Both the position numbers and the translations under genes were made by a program. Of a stretch of DNA of 64,000 nt, positions 25,601 to 35,257 are shown one piece after another. How positions within the stretch are numbered: position 1 is the stretch's first letter; every line of letters begins with the position of its first letter. Below the pieces are notes generated by a model. The model did not search any database, was not told the origin of the DNA, and was given only the letters and a program-made list of their open reading frames with translations. Origin of the DNA: Vespula vulgaris (taxonomy: Eukaryota > Arthropoda > Insecta > Hymenoptera > Vespidae); assembly GCF_905475345.1 (NCBI RefSeq), contig NC_066587.1, forward strand, positions 16,560,058 through 16,624,057. The letters are read 5' to 3'.

Positions 25601-26737
25601 ATCGCTCCAAGTGACATCGACATAGTTTACCATTACAAGGGTTATAGAGATGGCATGAGAAAATACAAGGCGACGCCACCACCCATCGGAAATTATGGAA
25701 ATCATCATAAGCACACTGGACAACAGCACAGACACGCCGGTCCGTTTCCACCGCGAGCAATGCCACCACCAAACGTAAATCAACCACCTGGGCCAGCACC
25801 GAAATTATTACAAAGTACACCTTTAGCTAGACTATCACCGAGTAGCGAGTTGTCCGCTCAACAGCCAAGAATCCTAACGTTACACGACATCAGTGGGAAG
25901 CCCTTACAAAGTGCATTACTAGCAACCACGTCGTCGTCCGGTGGTGTAGGCAAAGACGCTTTAAATTCGAACAGCGAGAGAAGCTTAAATTCACCGATCA
26001 TGAGCCAACTCTCGGGATCAACGGCAAGTCGCAAGGCACCGCAATCCAATAACGAAAATTCGGTCAACAATGTATCGTCCGGGCCAATGGGCTTAACAGC
26101 CGAAGAGATAGAAAGATTAAACTCGAGACCTAGAACGTCTAGCCTCGTATCCACTCTAGACGCTGTAAGTTCGTCCAGCGAGGCCAGAGGACCACCTACT
26201 CATGGACCTCTTCATCTTCACAGACGTCACACGCCACCTGTTGAAAGATTAGAACGACGAAATTCCTCTACAACCGACGAGAGTGGCAACGATAGTTTCA
26301 CCTGTTCGGAAATCGAATATGACAATGGTTCTTTGGTCGGTGACAAAAGATCCGACAATCTTTTCACCAAACAAGACGACGAGGAAGTCACCCAGCGAAC
26401 AAACGAATCGACTCAATCAACCAAACCACCATTACCGCCCAATGTTAATTACGATGGATTTGATAGTTCCTTTCGTGGCTCGTTGAGCACGTTGGTCGCC
26501 TCGGACGATGATTTGTCAACCCATATGGGTGGTCTTTACAGGCCTACCAACAATGGCTCACCTTCGACCACAACAACGGCTCTCAGTTGGGATTATCTAT
26601 TAAATTGGGGCCCAAATTTTGAAAGTCTCGTCGGCGTTTTTGTCGACATCGCCGAGCTGCCGGACAGCGCGAATAGAGTACCGAATACTCTTAGACTACC
26701 AGCTAGTATACCCAAACCATCGGAGGAATACGTCTGA
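1758..26737 (+). CDS. kug: Fat-like cadherin (kugelei/FAT-like), 3' part, 21 exons
   Basis: Giant atypical cadherin of the fat-like group, which in Drosophila acts in planar migration and tissue elongation at the basal cell surface. Exons read directly: 1758-2111, 7301-7537, 10341-10730, 11735-12148, 12545-12877, 13208-13385, 17075-17255, 17445-17698, 17800-18230, 18316-18660, 18740-19069, 19487-20602, 20718-21833, 21949-22225, 22310-22591, 22678-22982, 23063-23328, 23420-23863, 23948-24317, 24410-24625, 24701-26737. All junctions are GT-AG and the phases agree throughout, giving 9,876 nt (3,291 residues plus TGA). The order is cadherin repeats, EGF, LamG, EGF, LamG, membrane helix, tail. Full family members exceed 4,500 residues, so the 5' portion lies left of the window. 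The C-terminal motif around NWGPNFESLVGVF is typical of FAT1/FAT3/fat-like rather than Drosophila fat. Family identity is secure; the choice of symbol is by similarity. Confidence 0.93.
3700..3750. repeat. (TA)n microsatellite
   Basis: About 25 uninterrupted TA units within an intron of the fat-like gene. Confidence 0.95.
5742..6110. repeat. Long polypyrimidine tract on + strand, (CT)n, (CTTT)n, (CTT)n
   Basis: A near-pure CT dinucleotide run at 5742-5802 is followed, after a short mixed segment, by TTTC and TTC repeats to about 6010 and a further C/T-only stretch to about 6095. Several spurious open frames (poly-Ser/Leu, poly-Glu/Arg/Lys) arise from it on both strands. Confidence 0.85.
6355..6530. 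repeat. Pentanucleotide array (TTACC)n grading into (TTAGC)n
   Basis: Direct reading shows repeated CCTTA units from about 6355 to 6440, changing to TTAGC/TTAGT units up to about 6530. The canonical insect telomere unit is TTAGG (complement CCTAA). This array is TTACC (complement GGTAA) and then TTAGC, so it is related in length but not identical. It lies inside an intron. Confidence 0.8.
7035..7246. repeat. Diverged tandem duplication, unit about 106 bp
   Basis: Both copies begin with the shared block AAAATCACTTAGGATC, at 7035 and again at 7141, an offset of 106 bp. Shared sub-blocks follow in the same order: TTTCAGGTCA, a CCTTC segment, TATAA, a TACATTTTT-like segment, and TTTTTATGTAAAAAA. 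Copy 2 ends about 55 bp before the cadherin exon at 7301, so it lies in the branch-point/acceptor neighbourhood. Both copies contain a TTTCAG that resembles a 3' splice site. Confidence 0.75.
7538..10340 (+). other. Intron of the fat-like gene
   Basis: It lies between the donor after GAACAG (GTTGGT, non-ideal) and the acceptor CTTCCCACAG. It holds (TA)n at 7718-7770, a GATC array at 8278-8305 with related tetranucleotides to 8352, a moderately GC-rich patch at about 8420-8620, and AT-rich sequence. No coding exon is visible. Confidence 0.78.
8278..8352. repeat. (GATC)n with TTCG/CTCG/GGAT derivatives
   Basis: About seven GATC units are followed by GTTCGTTCG, CTCGCTC and ATGGATCG-type units. 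GATC is self-complementary, so the array can form hairpins. It yields mirror-image open frames (RSIDRSID) on both strands, which are artefacts. Confidence 0.8.
10731..11734 (+). other. Intron of the fat-like gene
   Basis: Donor GTGAGT, acceptor CTACCAACAG. The content is CT-rich at 10808-10850, T-rich to 11130, GA-rich at 11190-11262, CT-rich at 11574-11630, and a less repetitive, more GC-rich patch at about 11265-11480. No gene is seen. Confidence 0.75.
12149..12544 (+). other. Intron of the fat-like gene
   Basis: AT-rich intron dominated by TA repeats (12412-12452). The donor is GTAAAA and the acceptor GTTTCCAAAG. Nothing else is seen. Confidence 0.75.
12878..13207 (+). other. Intron of the fat-like gene
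   Basis: 330-bp intron between CCAG/GTAATT and CGATTGAAG. The open frame that runs into it from the preceding exon is intron read-through. No element is recognised. Confidence 0.75.
13386..17074 (+). other. 3.7-kb intron of the fat-like gene
   Basis: The donor GTAAGT inside the codon for Gly (MDTG|SPPL) joins the acceptor TTTACTCTAG. It contains (CT)n at 13453-13513, CT blocks at 14590-14618, 14826-14850 and 15050-15260, (CA)n at 15888-15910, TTTA repeats at 16247-16275, and GA at 16610-16690. There is a distinctly GC-rich non-repetitive island at about 14640-14800. No coding exon is visible. Confidence 0.78.
13453..13513. repeat. (CT)n microsatellite just after a cadherin exon
   Basis: About 30 CT units beginning 67 bp downstream of the exon ending at 13385, in a transcribed intron. 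Confidence 0.95.
19070..19486 (+). other. Intron of the fat-like gene with an alternative upstream AG
   Basis: The best acceptor is TATCGCTTACAG ending at 19486. It joins DEYLLK directly to IVAADGAW, as the cadherin fold requires. An open frame continues upstream from 19486 to another AG at 19429, whose use would insert 19 extra residues. I regard that as non-coding. Confidence 0.75.
22779..25085 (+). other. kug: EGF-like and laminin-G modules of the fat-like gene
   Basis: Four EGF-like modules follow the cadherin region: CKNMPCENGGSC (from 22779), CSPNPCLLGGQC (split by the intron at 22983-23062), CASNPCRNGGSC and CRPNPCLYGGLC. Each ends with a CxC...GxxC pattern. A laminin-G domain runs from about 23475 to 24130. 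A shorter cysteine module (24145-24262) and a second laminin-G domain (about 24290-25085) follow. EGF1 carries an insert of about 25 residues between its third and fourth visible cysteine, encoded in the same exon. An RSKR tetrapeptide (24482-24493) sits in a loop of the second LamG. The module order matches FAT-like family architecture. Confidence 0.85.
25130..26737 (+). other. kug: Transmembrane helix and cytoplasmic tail of the fat-like protein
   Basis: One 2,037-nt terminal exon encodes the end of LamG2, a single hydrophobic helix (about 25130-25203, rich in I/V/F/L), a basic stop-transfer RLRRQNK and a tail of about 510 residues. Tail landmarks are a proline run PPLPPPT (about 25503-25523), the block DIDIVYHYKGYRDG, which is conserved in FAT-like tails, a Ser/Asn-rich middle, PPLPPNVNYDGFDSS, and the block NWGPNFESLVGVF. 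The protein ends in EEYV, whose C-terminal valine could be a PDZ ligand (inference). The proline stretches are possible SH3/EVH1 ligands (inference). Confidence 0.88.
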
Positions 26738-27015
26738 TAAAATTCAATGACAAATTATAAAAATATTCTTATCATTCAAATTTGTCGTTAAATAATAACA
26801 ATAATCGACGTTATTCTGCCCAAAGAAACTGTCTAATTCGCGTTCATTTAAATCTTGACGGATTTCTTGATCATAAAATTAATACGGATCGATAGATCAG
26901 GAACGTACGTGTGTCTGCGAATTTCTGTATATGTATATACATACGTATATATATATACAGAATATTCTGTGTTGTGTGTATATATATATACATATATATA
27001 TATGTATTATATACG

Positions 27016-27061
<46 letters not shown>

Positions 27062-28339
27062 CGCACATAACGAACGATGATATTCTAATCAAAATTACTT
27101 TATCTCGAAATAATGCGCGTTTAGTTTTAACGAATTTTTCTAGGGAGATACTTTAATATCTACAGATCGTCTATATATACGAATTTAACTAGATAAATCT
27201 TCAATATTGCGAATTTTCGAATTCGTTAATATATCCCGTCCTTTAGTATTTTTTGATTAATTTATATTAAACGCGTGTGTATACGTTTCTAAATGCCATT
27301 GTAAACACGGGTAATCGTCCGTAAATAAGAAAAAAAAAAAAAATTAGGAAAAAGAAAGATAGGGAATACAATATTTCCGTTTAGTTACTTATTCGATCTG
27401 TTAACATCTTTTTTTTTTAATTAATTTTTTTTTTGTTTTTAAATTGAAAATATATACACGTAAACGAGGCGGGACGAGCGAGAAGAAGATGAAAAAATAA
27501 ATGAATTTACGATCTATGATCGTCCAACGACGTCTGTAAATAATTGTGTCTTTAATTTTTAATAACTATTGCGTCATAAGTATATAACAAATTTTAAAGA
27601 AAAAAAAAAAAAGAGAGAAACGAAGAAAAAAAAAGAAAGAAAGAAAGAAAAAAAATTTTTTGTAGAGAAGAAAGGAGAGAATTTTCTTTTTTCTTTTCTT
27701 TTTTTTTTGTTTCTTTTTTTTTCTTTTTTCTTAAGCTTCGCGTTTATCGACGCGAGAAGCGCGCCATCGAAGCTACCAGACTGATTTTTCATACTCCGTA
27801 GTATATTATATAGGTGTAGTTATATAAATATATATATATATATATAAAATATAGAAAATAATTCGTGTCGATCGTTTACGACGTTTGTAAATTATCAACT
27901 TTTGTATCTTGTAAATATATTCGTAGGCGTTTTACTGTACAAAATGTGTATGGATGTATGAACGTACGTACGTACGTACGTATGTGTATATGTATGCATG
28001 GATGTATGTACGTATGTATGTATGTAAGTATGTATGTACGTATGTACGTATGTGTGCGTTTACTTGTAATAAACGTGAAAAAATTTGCATAAGATTTTTT
28101 TTACAAAAGTAAGATTTTCTTGCTTTCTTCGTTCTAATGTGTATTTCATTATTATCACTTTTCTTTTTCTTTTTTAATCTTTCGAAAAAAGAAAAAAAAA
28201 AATAGAAAACATTCAATGGTCTGCTATATCGAGTGTGTTCTGTCAAAAAATATCGAGTCAGCTGTGAAAACGTTATAATTCATCATCCTTCATATCATAA
28301 AATCTTGTCACGTTGCTCTTGTCATCAATGTTCTTGGAT

Positions 28340-28420
<81 letters not shown>

Positions 28421-28646
28421 TAATAATAATAATACCAATACTACTACTACTACTACTACTACTAATAATAATAATAATTTTTTGTTTCACACAAAAAAAG
28501 AAGGTATAGATTAACATATAAAAAAAAAGATGTAATTTTACGTCTAGGAAGAGCTAACACACTCGGATATGCATCCCTTTTGAATTTGATATAGATTCCC
28601 AATCGATTATTGTGGAACATGTTTGATCATTTATGATGTTCGGATA
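26738..28646 (+). other. 3' UTR and flank of the fat-like gene
   Basis: No gene is visible between the TGA at 26735 and the next start. The stretch is AT-rich with TA/CA repeats (26930-27060), A- and T-runs, and a TATG/TACG tetranucleotide array (27955-28055). AATAAA at 28068-28073 is a plausible polyadenylation signal, and earlier AATAAA motifs near 27496 are alternatives. An AAT array (28345-28430) then ACT repeats (28438-28461) follow. Confidence 0.65.
28345..28461. repeat. (AAT)n followed by (ACT)n microsatellite
   Basis: About 28 AAT units with two interruptions are followed by about eight ACT units. Poly-Asn/Thr and poly-Ile/Ser frames read from it are artefacts. Confidence 0.9.
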
Positions 28647-29466
28647 ATGTTATCATCATTTTCGTCATACGACGACGAGCTTTTGAATAGCGCTTATGCG
28701 AATATAAGTTTAATAGCTGATCAAACTTGGGTATACAATCAAGAGGATTTATATCGGAATTTAAATCAATCCTTGTGGATACAGGTACGTATATATGGAC
28801 ATATATTAAAGAATATTTCTTTCACCCTCTGTTTGTCTTATTAAATAAATTTAAACAAATTTTTATATATATCGATATGTGTGTAAATATATATATAAGC
28901 AGAGTTGTAAACTGATCGAAAAGTACAAAGATAAAGATGGTACTTGTCCGAAACATGTTCGAGACGTTATTCCAGAATCACGACTCTCAAAATATGGTAA
29001 TTACGAGTATAACGAGGAACGTGAGAAGATCTATAGATCAGAGAATGACGATATACGATCGATCAACAACACATTTCATTTCTATGCGAAAGAGATCACG
29101 GAACCGTGGATGTTACCGGAAGTGGAGGAACATTTCGCTCGGTTAATTTCAGGGAACGTTAAACGAGTGAATCCTAAACTGTTAGCCGTTCGATATTTTC
29201 AATTACAAGTTCTTACATCAACAATTTCGCTAATTTCAAATAATTCTCTTCGCAAAGCTCAGCATTGAAGGAATTGCAGTCTACCGATAGCTCACTAAGA
29301 GAATATAATACACGAATGCAACGTCATTTCAAGGCAAACTGGAACGATGTTTTGCAGAATGAACATTCAGGACAAAAGATTAACTCAAATGTAAAAAAAC
29401 GAACAAGGAGGCACGGTGGTGAATCGTTTGCTATTTATAAACCTAATAATATTGGTATATAACTTT

Positions 29467-29516
<50 letters not shown>

Positions 29517-32022
29517 TTTTCTCTATACATATTTTCTATCTATGATACTGCGTATGTGTTTGTGTATATATTATCTATGAGTGTACTAATATTATTAGTA
29601 TACGTAACATGTTCTATCCTAATTTTACAAAATCTAGATATAACAGGAAAGAACAATGAAATTAGCGATCACAACAAATACAAACCACCTCGTTATACGA
29701 TCGATGCACCAGCCGAGATACAATTGCAAACATGCATTTCTTGTGAAAATGTACGAGATCTTTGGAATCCAATTAAAATAGAACAACAGCAACAACAACA
29801 GCTGTTTATTACTCCGAATAAACGTTTACATTATCAACAACGACAACAACCACAACTATGTAATCGTCAGGAACAACGTGTTAACGTTTGCAAAGGACAA
29901 CAACAATTGTACTGTGCTGTACAGTATCAACCTCTAGCGTTAAAAATGGATTATCGTCAAACTAGATTTCAAACGGATAGTTACGAGATAATGAGAAAAC
30001 CTTTAGCTCCAAATTTGAGTCCAGAAGTTCCAGAATTTTTTCCAAAATGTCCTGTCACTTGTCTGAATACTCATAAAGAGCAAAGAGTTAATCCTATACA
30101 ATATTTTCCATCTTTGAACGAGAAGAGTTATCAAAAGGAACTCTTTCCTTATAATAGAACTTACGAAACCGTTGTGGTGACAAGCTTCCAAGTAAATGTA
30201 ACATCAAGTATTTCATATACATACTGTCATTTCTTTTATAATAATCGATAAATATATTTATTCATAAATTATAGAACATTCCTTTACCAATGTTACCAAG
30301 CATGGACACGAGTCATTATATGAGAACACCTCATCAATGGATCCAAAGAGTAACTACACCTGGGCAAATACATATACCAGTCTCTTCATCTACTCAACCA
30401 GTTTACAGATCTCTTCAAACAACACGCACAAGTATTATTAATCAGAGACCTCAACAGGTGATTAAAATATATGATAAATGATGAACAATTTTTATATATG
30501 ACAAAGTAATAGTTATTTTTCGTCATCAGGTGAATCCCACACCTATCCCAGTTTATCAACGTCCTTTAGAACTCTATACCGATCCATCTCAAATTCGTAA
30601 AAATACTCAAGGTGTCGACTTCAATAATTTAATATTACTGACAAAAAATGCAATGAAAGTTCGAAGAAGTTCTTCGAGAAATCGACAACAATCTAAACAG
30701 TCTAATAAAAAGACTGAACAGAACGTGTTTCAATGGTTGAATAAAAGTTGTCCAAAGAAAACTAAAGAACTTATAAGTATGAACACAGTAGTAACGGAAT
30801 TACAAAGTTTTGAAGAGAAATGTGATCACGGTAAAGTTGCATCTGGATGGAAAACCAATGAACCATTGCGACAACAACAAATCACGGAACATTTGAAATC
30901 AAACGCATGGACTATGATGGAGAACACTGATACAACAACGATATCCAGTAACGAAACAGATATGGAAGGGGATTTGACACAAAATAAGAAACGTCTTTAC
31001 AGAGATGTGTTAACACACACATTAACCCTATCACATATAAAATTAAAGATTTAAATAATCAAGAAATTATTAAATTCTTTTACAACTATAAACTACAGCT
31101 GACAAAATTTAAAAAAAAAAATTATCATTATAAATAAAATACTATGAATGAAAATAAATTCAATTAAAGATAGAAAAGTCATATATTAGGGATTTTATGA
31201 CATTGAACGAGAAGTAAAGAATTATGATAAAATAAAAACGTTAATTTTGAGTGAATATAAAAAAAGTAAAAAAGAACCTACAAAGATTGATAAATATATG
31301 AAATTAAAATGGCTTCAATTGGAAAAGGAAAAACGATCTTCAAAGTAAATGCTTGGGAAAATGTGAAAAAAAAAAAATTTAACTGAATAGATTCAGAAAG
31401 TTTAGCATTTTTGTAAGAGATTTAAAAATACCTTTTAAAAATTATTATATTTCCTTTTAAAAATATCCCTCTCTAATAAATAAATAAATAAATAAATAAC
31501 AAGACGAGTAAACAAATGTTTTCAAAATATTTTCGTAATTAGAGCAGAATATAAGTGTTCTAGCTCAATGCTAAATGTGAATAGCGTTAATAAGAAAACT
31601 TTATTTCAAATTGATACTGGTGATAATTTTTGTACTTCTGACTTTCAGTATTGCATAGCAGGTATGTATAACCATCAAAAAGATATTAAAAATTATGACC
31701 CAAATTCAAAGGTCAAATTATTCGATAATTTTAATTTTTTTCTCATATATCAAAATAAAAAACATAATAAATTATTAGATGAGATAGAATTTTCAGGTAT
31801 CTTTGGAACAGTTGAAAAAGTAGCTGTGTCACACTTTCTGCTCCTCACATTTCAGGTGAAAGTTTTAAGAACATAAAAAAAAAAAGTAACGGCAATATTC
31901 TAAATTCCGGTTTTATTTCGAGGTTTAGTGGAAGAGGAAATTTTTCAATTGTAGGTAAATTGGGTGATTTACTAATAACATTAAATATACCGTATATGTA
32001 TGATGTTTTTAGTAGTAAATAA
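28647..32022 (+). CDS. Unrecognised nine-exon gene, about 802 residues
   Basis: I do not recognise this protein. Exons proposed: 28647-28784, 28903-29208, 29280-29454, 29638-30191, 30275-30457, 30530-31006, 31190-31344, 31543-31796, 31856-32022 (TAA). Phases are consistent across all junctions. Introns after exons 1, 3, 4, 5, 7 and 8 have good donors and acceptors. The 71-bp intron at 29209-29279 and the donor GTGTTA at 31007 are the weak points; without the latter, the frame would stop at 31054. The N-terminus is acidic/aromatic (LIADQTWVYNQEDLY). Other features are ITEPWMLPEVEEHFARL, a Gln-rich centre with CxxC pairs (CISC, CPVTC), a basic Ser/Arg/Lys/Gln-rich part (KVRRSSSRNRQQSKQ), and a C-terminal segment RFSGRGNFSIVGKLGDLL. 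There is no signal peptide or membrane helix. AATAAA at 32032-32037 fits a 3' end. It converges on the DUF4706 gene. Confidence 0.62.
29471..29510. repeat. (CT)n in an intron of the unrecognised gene
   Basis: About 20 CT units lie 16 bp after the donor at 29455, with further CT/T sequence to about 29525. Confidence 0.95.
31797..31855 (+). other. 59-bp intron in the unrecognised gene
   Basis: The donor TTTTCAG|GTATCT and the pyrimidine-rich acceptor CTGCTCCTCACATTTCAG leave the frame intact (Ser-Gly-Glu-Ser-Phe). Without splicing the frame ends at 31876. Splicing extends the protein to 32022. Confidence 0.65.
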
Positions 32023-33257
32023 TATTTTACTAATAAAATTTTTAATTTTTCTTTTAAGTGTGTTTATTTGGCTTTTGGACCGTATAAATAATATATTGAC
32101 TAGAATAATGATAAGAAAGAATAAATCGTTCTTATCATAAATGCATAAAAAAAATTAATAAAAAAAAGAAATAAATAAAGAAAGAAATAAAAAAATTGAT
32201 AATATTCTAATATTCTATTAATAAAATATACTTCTTTTCTTTATTTGCACAATATTTTATTGTGATATAATTGTTTCCATTTTTTATATCACTAATGCAG
32301 GATAATCAAAATTATATAATGTTGACATTTTATATTAAATAAATTTAGAAAAATTGATACTTGTTAATAAATAAATGTTAGCCAACAAATGTAATATTTA
32401 ATACATATATATTCTTAAGATATATAATTACTTTAAATACTATCCTTAATAAAGCAACCTTCAAAAGATTATTATTATTTATTGTACTTTTCAGATATAA
32501 CAAAAAATGCTTCCAATTATAATAATATATAATATTAATCATCATTTCTCACAAATGATTTAAATAAAATCTAAGTAAATTATATAGCCTCTATATATGT
32601 TATTTTACATTTAAATTACAGAACAATTTTTTAATATAATTTTTGTTATAAAAAATTAAAAAAAAAAAAAGAAAAAAAATACATTAGAAAGATACAAAAA
32701 AAAAGATAAGTTCTCAAAACAAGTTAACAGATAAAAATATTATTTATCAAAATGTTATATAACGGATTTTTTTCTACTTAATTCTTAATACTATTTGGCA
32801 GTATTATTTAATTATATATAAAATTATATATATATAATAGCACATTCAAAAATATTCATAGAATGAACATATTGAGATCCATGAGCAAATAAAATGAAAG
32901 CTGAAGATATATTATTAAATTAATGAAGATAATCTTATATCATATTTTATAACACTCAGCAATGAAATATCATTGCATTGTATATATGTATATATCTATA
33001 TGCATTGAATACACACAATACTAACGATAAGCGATATGTATAGGTGATAATAATATAATTTATCAATTACAGTCTATAGTACGATTATTTTTATGATTTG
33101 TAATATATGGTCTATGGAGAAAAAAGTTACGGAGTATTCATCATTAATACTAAATTACATATATACTGAAATATATATGAAGCAGTCTTACGTTAAATAA
33201 TTATAGGAATACTTTGAATTTGAACTTGTTAGAAGGATAAAAATGATCAAAGTATAT
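32023..33257. other. Convergent intergenic spacer
   Basis: AT-rich 1.2 kb between the ends of two converging genes. It holds AATAAA on + at 32032 and several TTTATT motifs that could serve the minus gene. A-runs occur at 32150-32190 and 32655-32705. No gene is seen. Confidence 0.7.
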
Positions 33258-34234
33258 TTACCAATTATCTAAAAATTCAAATCCAGTCTTTGGTATACAT
33301 CTTTCTTCTTCTTCGTGATTTAACTGAGAAGATTGAAAACTACTATAGGAGCTAGGTGTCTCTAAGAGAGCTGTTGATTCATTAATGTCACTTGACTTTG
33401 TTCGTGAAATAGCTACAAGTGTATTAGATTGACTTTTATCCGAATCTCTATCATGTACCAAACTTTCCATATCGTCCTCCAAATTATTTTGCAATTTCAA
33501 TAAGGAAGTTTTATTAATTAATTTTGCAAATATACTCTCAGAATGTTCAGTATCTATGTCACTATTACGTAAATTTCCACACGGTTCATCTTCAAATAAA
33601 CTTTTGGAATAACATTCCGATTGATAACGATTAGTTTGATTAGAATTATAATTATCGGTAATGGAATTAGAATTATTCCTCTGAGTTTTAATTGGACTTG
33701 AAAAATGTGGAGATTCTCCAAAATGAGATCTCAGACATTTGGATGTAAAATCTTCATTGGAATCTACTAAATTTAAATTCATTTGAGATTGAGTCATAAA
33801 TGAAAATGGTGCAGAATGTTCGTCTCGCCATTTTAGTGTCTGCAATAGGACAGACATAGATACAACGATGTATAGCAAAATTATAACTACTTATGACTAT
33901 CTTGAAGTTCTAGTCTTAAAGAATTCTATTTAAATATACTCACAGATCCTGTTTCATCGATAACATATTTCATGCCAGTCTGAATACGAAGTTTCGGGTA
34001 CCAATCGGGTAATTCTTTAGTAAGTTCAACTTCTTTAACTGCATATTGTAAAGCCACCTCTGGTTGAATTATAGTTTCATTAATGGCCTGATTCCGTTCT
34101 GATATGCTTAAAGTATTCCAAAGACCCTCATAAGCTTCTTTTGTCACGGTTATATCTTCGCCAATACGTTGAGCCAAAGGACTTAAACTATAAAAATACT
34201 TTTCTGCTCTTGAACTAAGCGTTCCGGTACTCAT
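33258..34234 (-). CDS. C1orf198-like protein (DUF4706 family)
   Basis: Two exons on the minus strand: 34234-33944 (ATG start, 97 codons) and 33839-33258, joined at phase 0 (ETGS|TLKW), giving 290 residues. The N-terminal block with YFYSLSPLAQRIGED and a Trp about 16 residues later, and the C-terminal FEFLDNW, match the conserved ends of vertebrate C1orf198. That family carries DUF4706 and its molecular function is not established. The middle is Ser/Asn/Asp-rich and looks disordered. There is no signal peptide or membrane helix. It is shorter than the human protein (about 330 residues) but complete at both ends. The assignment rests on remembered family motifs. Confidence 0.75.
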
Positions 34235-35224
34235 TGTGAAATACTAAAATACAAAAAATAAAAATTAAGTTACGAAATAAACTTTTAAAGAATGTAAAAT
34301 AAATATTTGTAAATTTTCGATATACCTACATACACACTTTTTTCGAATTCGAAAATTATTGTATAACCTATACACTGTAATATTACCACACTAATATTAT
34401 TATTACAAAACTATAAAATGTTACTATAGTAATTTATACGTAATAAATACAAGCAAAAGCAATTCCATTGTCTTTCGTGATGTCTCAATCAAGATCAATA
34501 AATACAAACTACCATTATGCATTACAACACATTGTATATCAATCAATGTACTATTAAAAGAGTTAACGAATAATAATTATTGAAGTGTTATTAATTTCGA
34601 CATAGAAGGTTTAAAGGAATCGTTTAATTATAATAAGAACATCGTTAATATATGCTCGCACAATTTCACATACCAAATCGAAAGAAAATTTGACATTGCA
34701 AAGTAATGATGTACGCTGATTGGCTAAGTTTAAACATTTTTTTCAAACAGTAAAACTGCCGCGAAAAACACAAAAATCATTAAAACCTAAAATTAGTTTA
34801 TCCTATATTTTAAACGACATAAAAAAATTATCAATTTTTTAAATAATATATTACAAGTGAAAATCAATAAAAATGTTAGATAAGGATTTTTAATTTAGCG
34901 CTCGAAATTAACCAATCATTGAACGTCAAATTAGTAGAATCTATTTAAATATAAATAAGGACATATATAATAAATATGCAAGTTATAATTACTTATTAAA
35001 ATTTGTTGTATATTTTTAGATTAAACAAGAAGGAAATTTTTGCAATGGCTGATTGCTCTCATATATATATATCTACTTCATCAAAATATTATATTGATCA
35101 GCTTTTTATTATTATACAAATATATACAACAATAATATTATCATTATTTTGAATCAGTTCTTACACTTTTTGTTTTGACAGTGTTATTATAATCTATATA
35201 CGAACCGAATACATATGAGACGAA

Positions 35225-35257
<33 letters not shown>

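Noticed and set aside
28233..28514. Poly-Asn/Thr open frame and its antisense poly-Ile frame
   Set aside because: AAT/ACT microsatellite only.
31801..31876. Apparent frameshift after FGTVEK in the unrecognised gene, suggesting a pseudogene
   Set aside because: A 59-bp intron with a good donor and pyrimidine-rich acceptor explains the frame change and restores a long frame.
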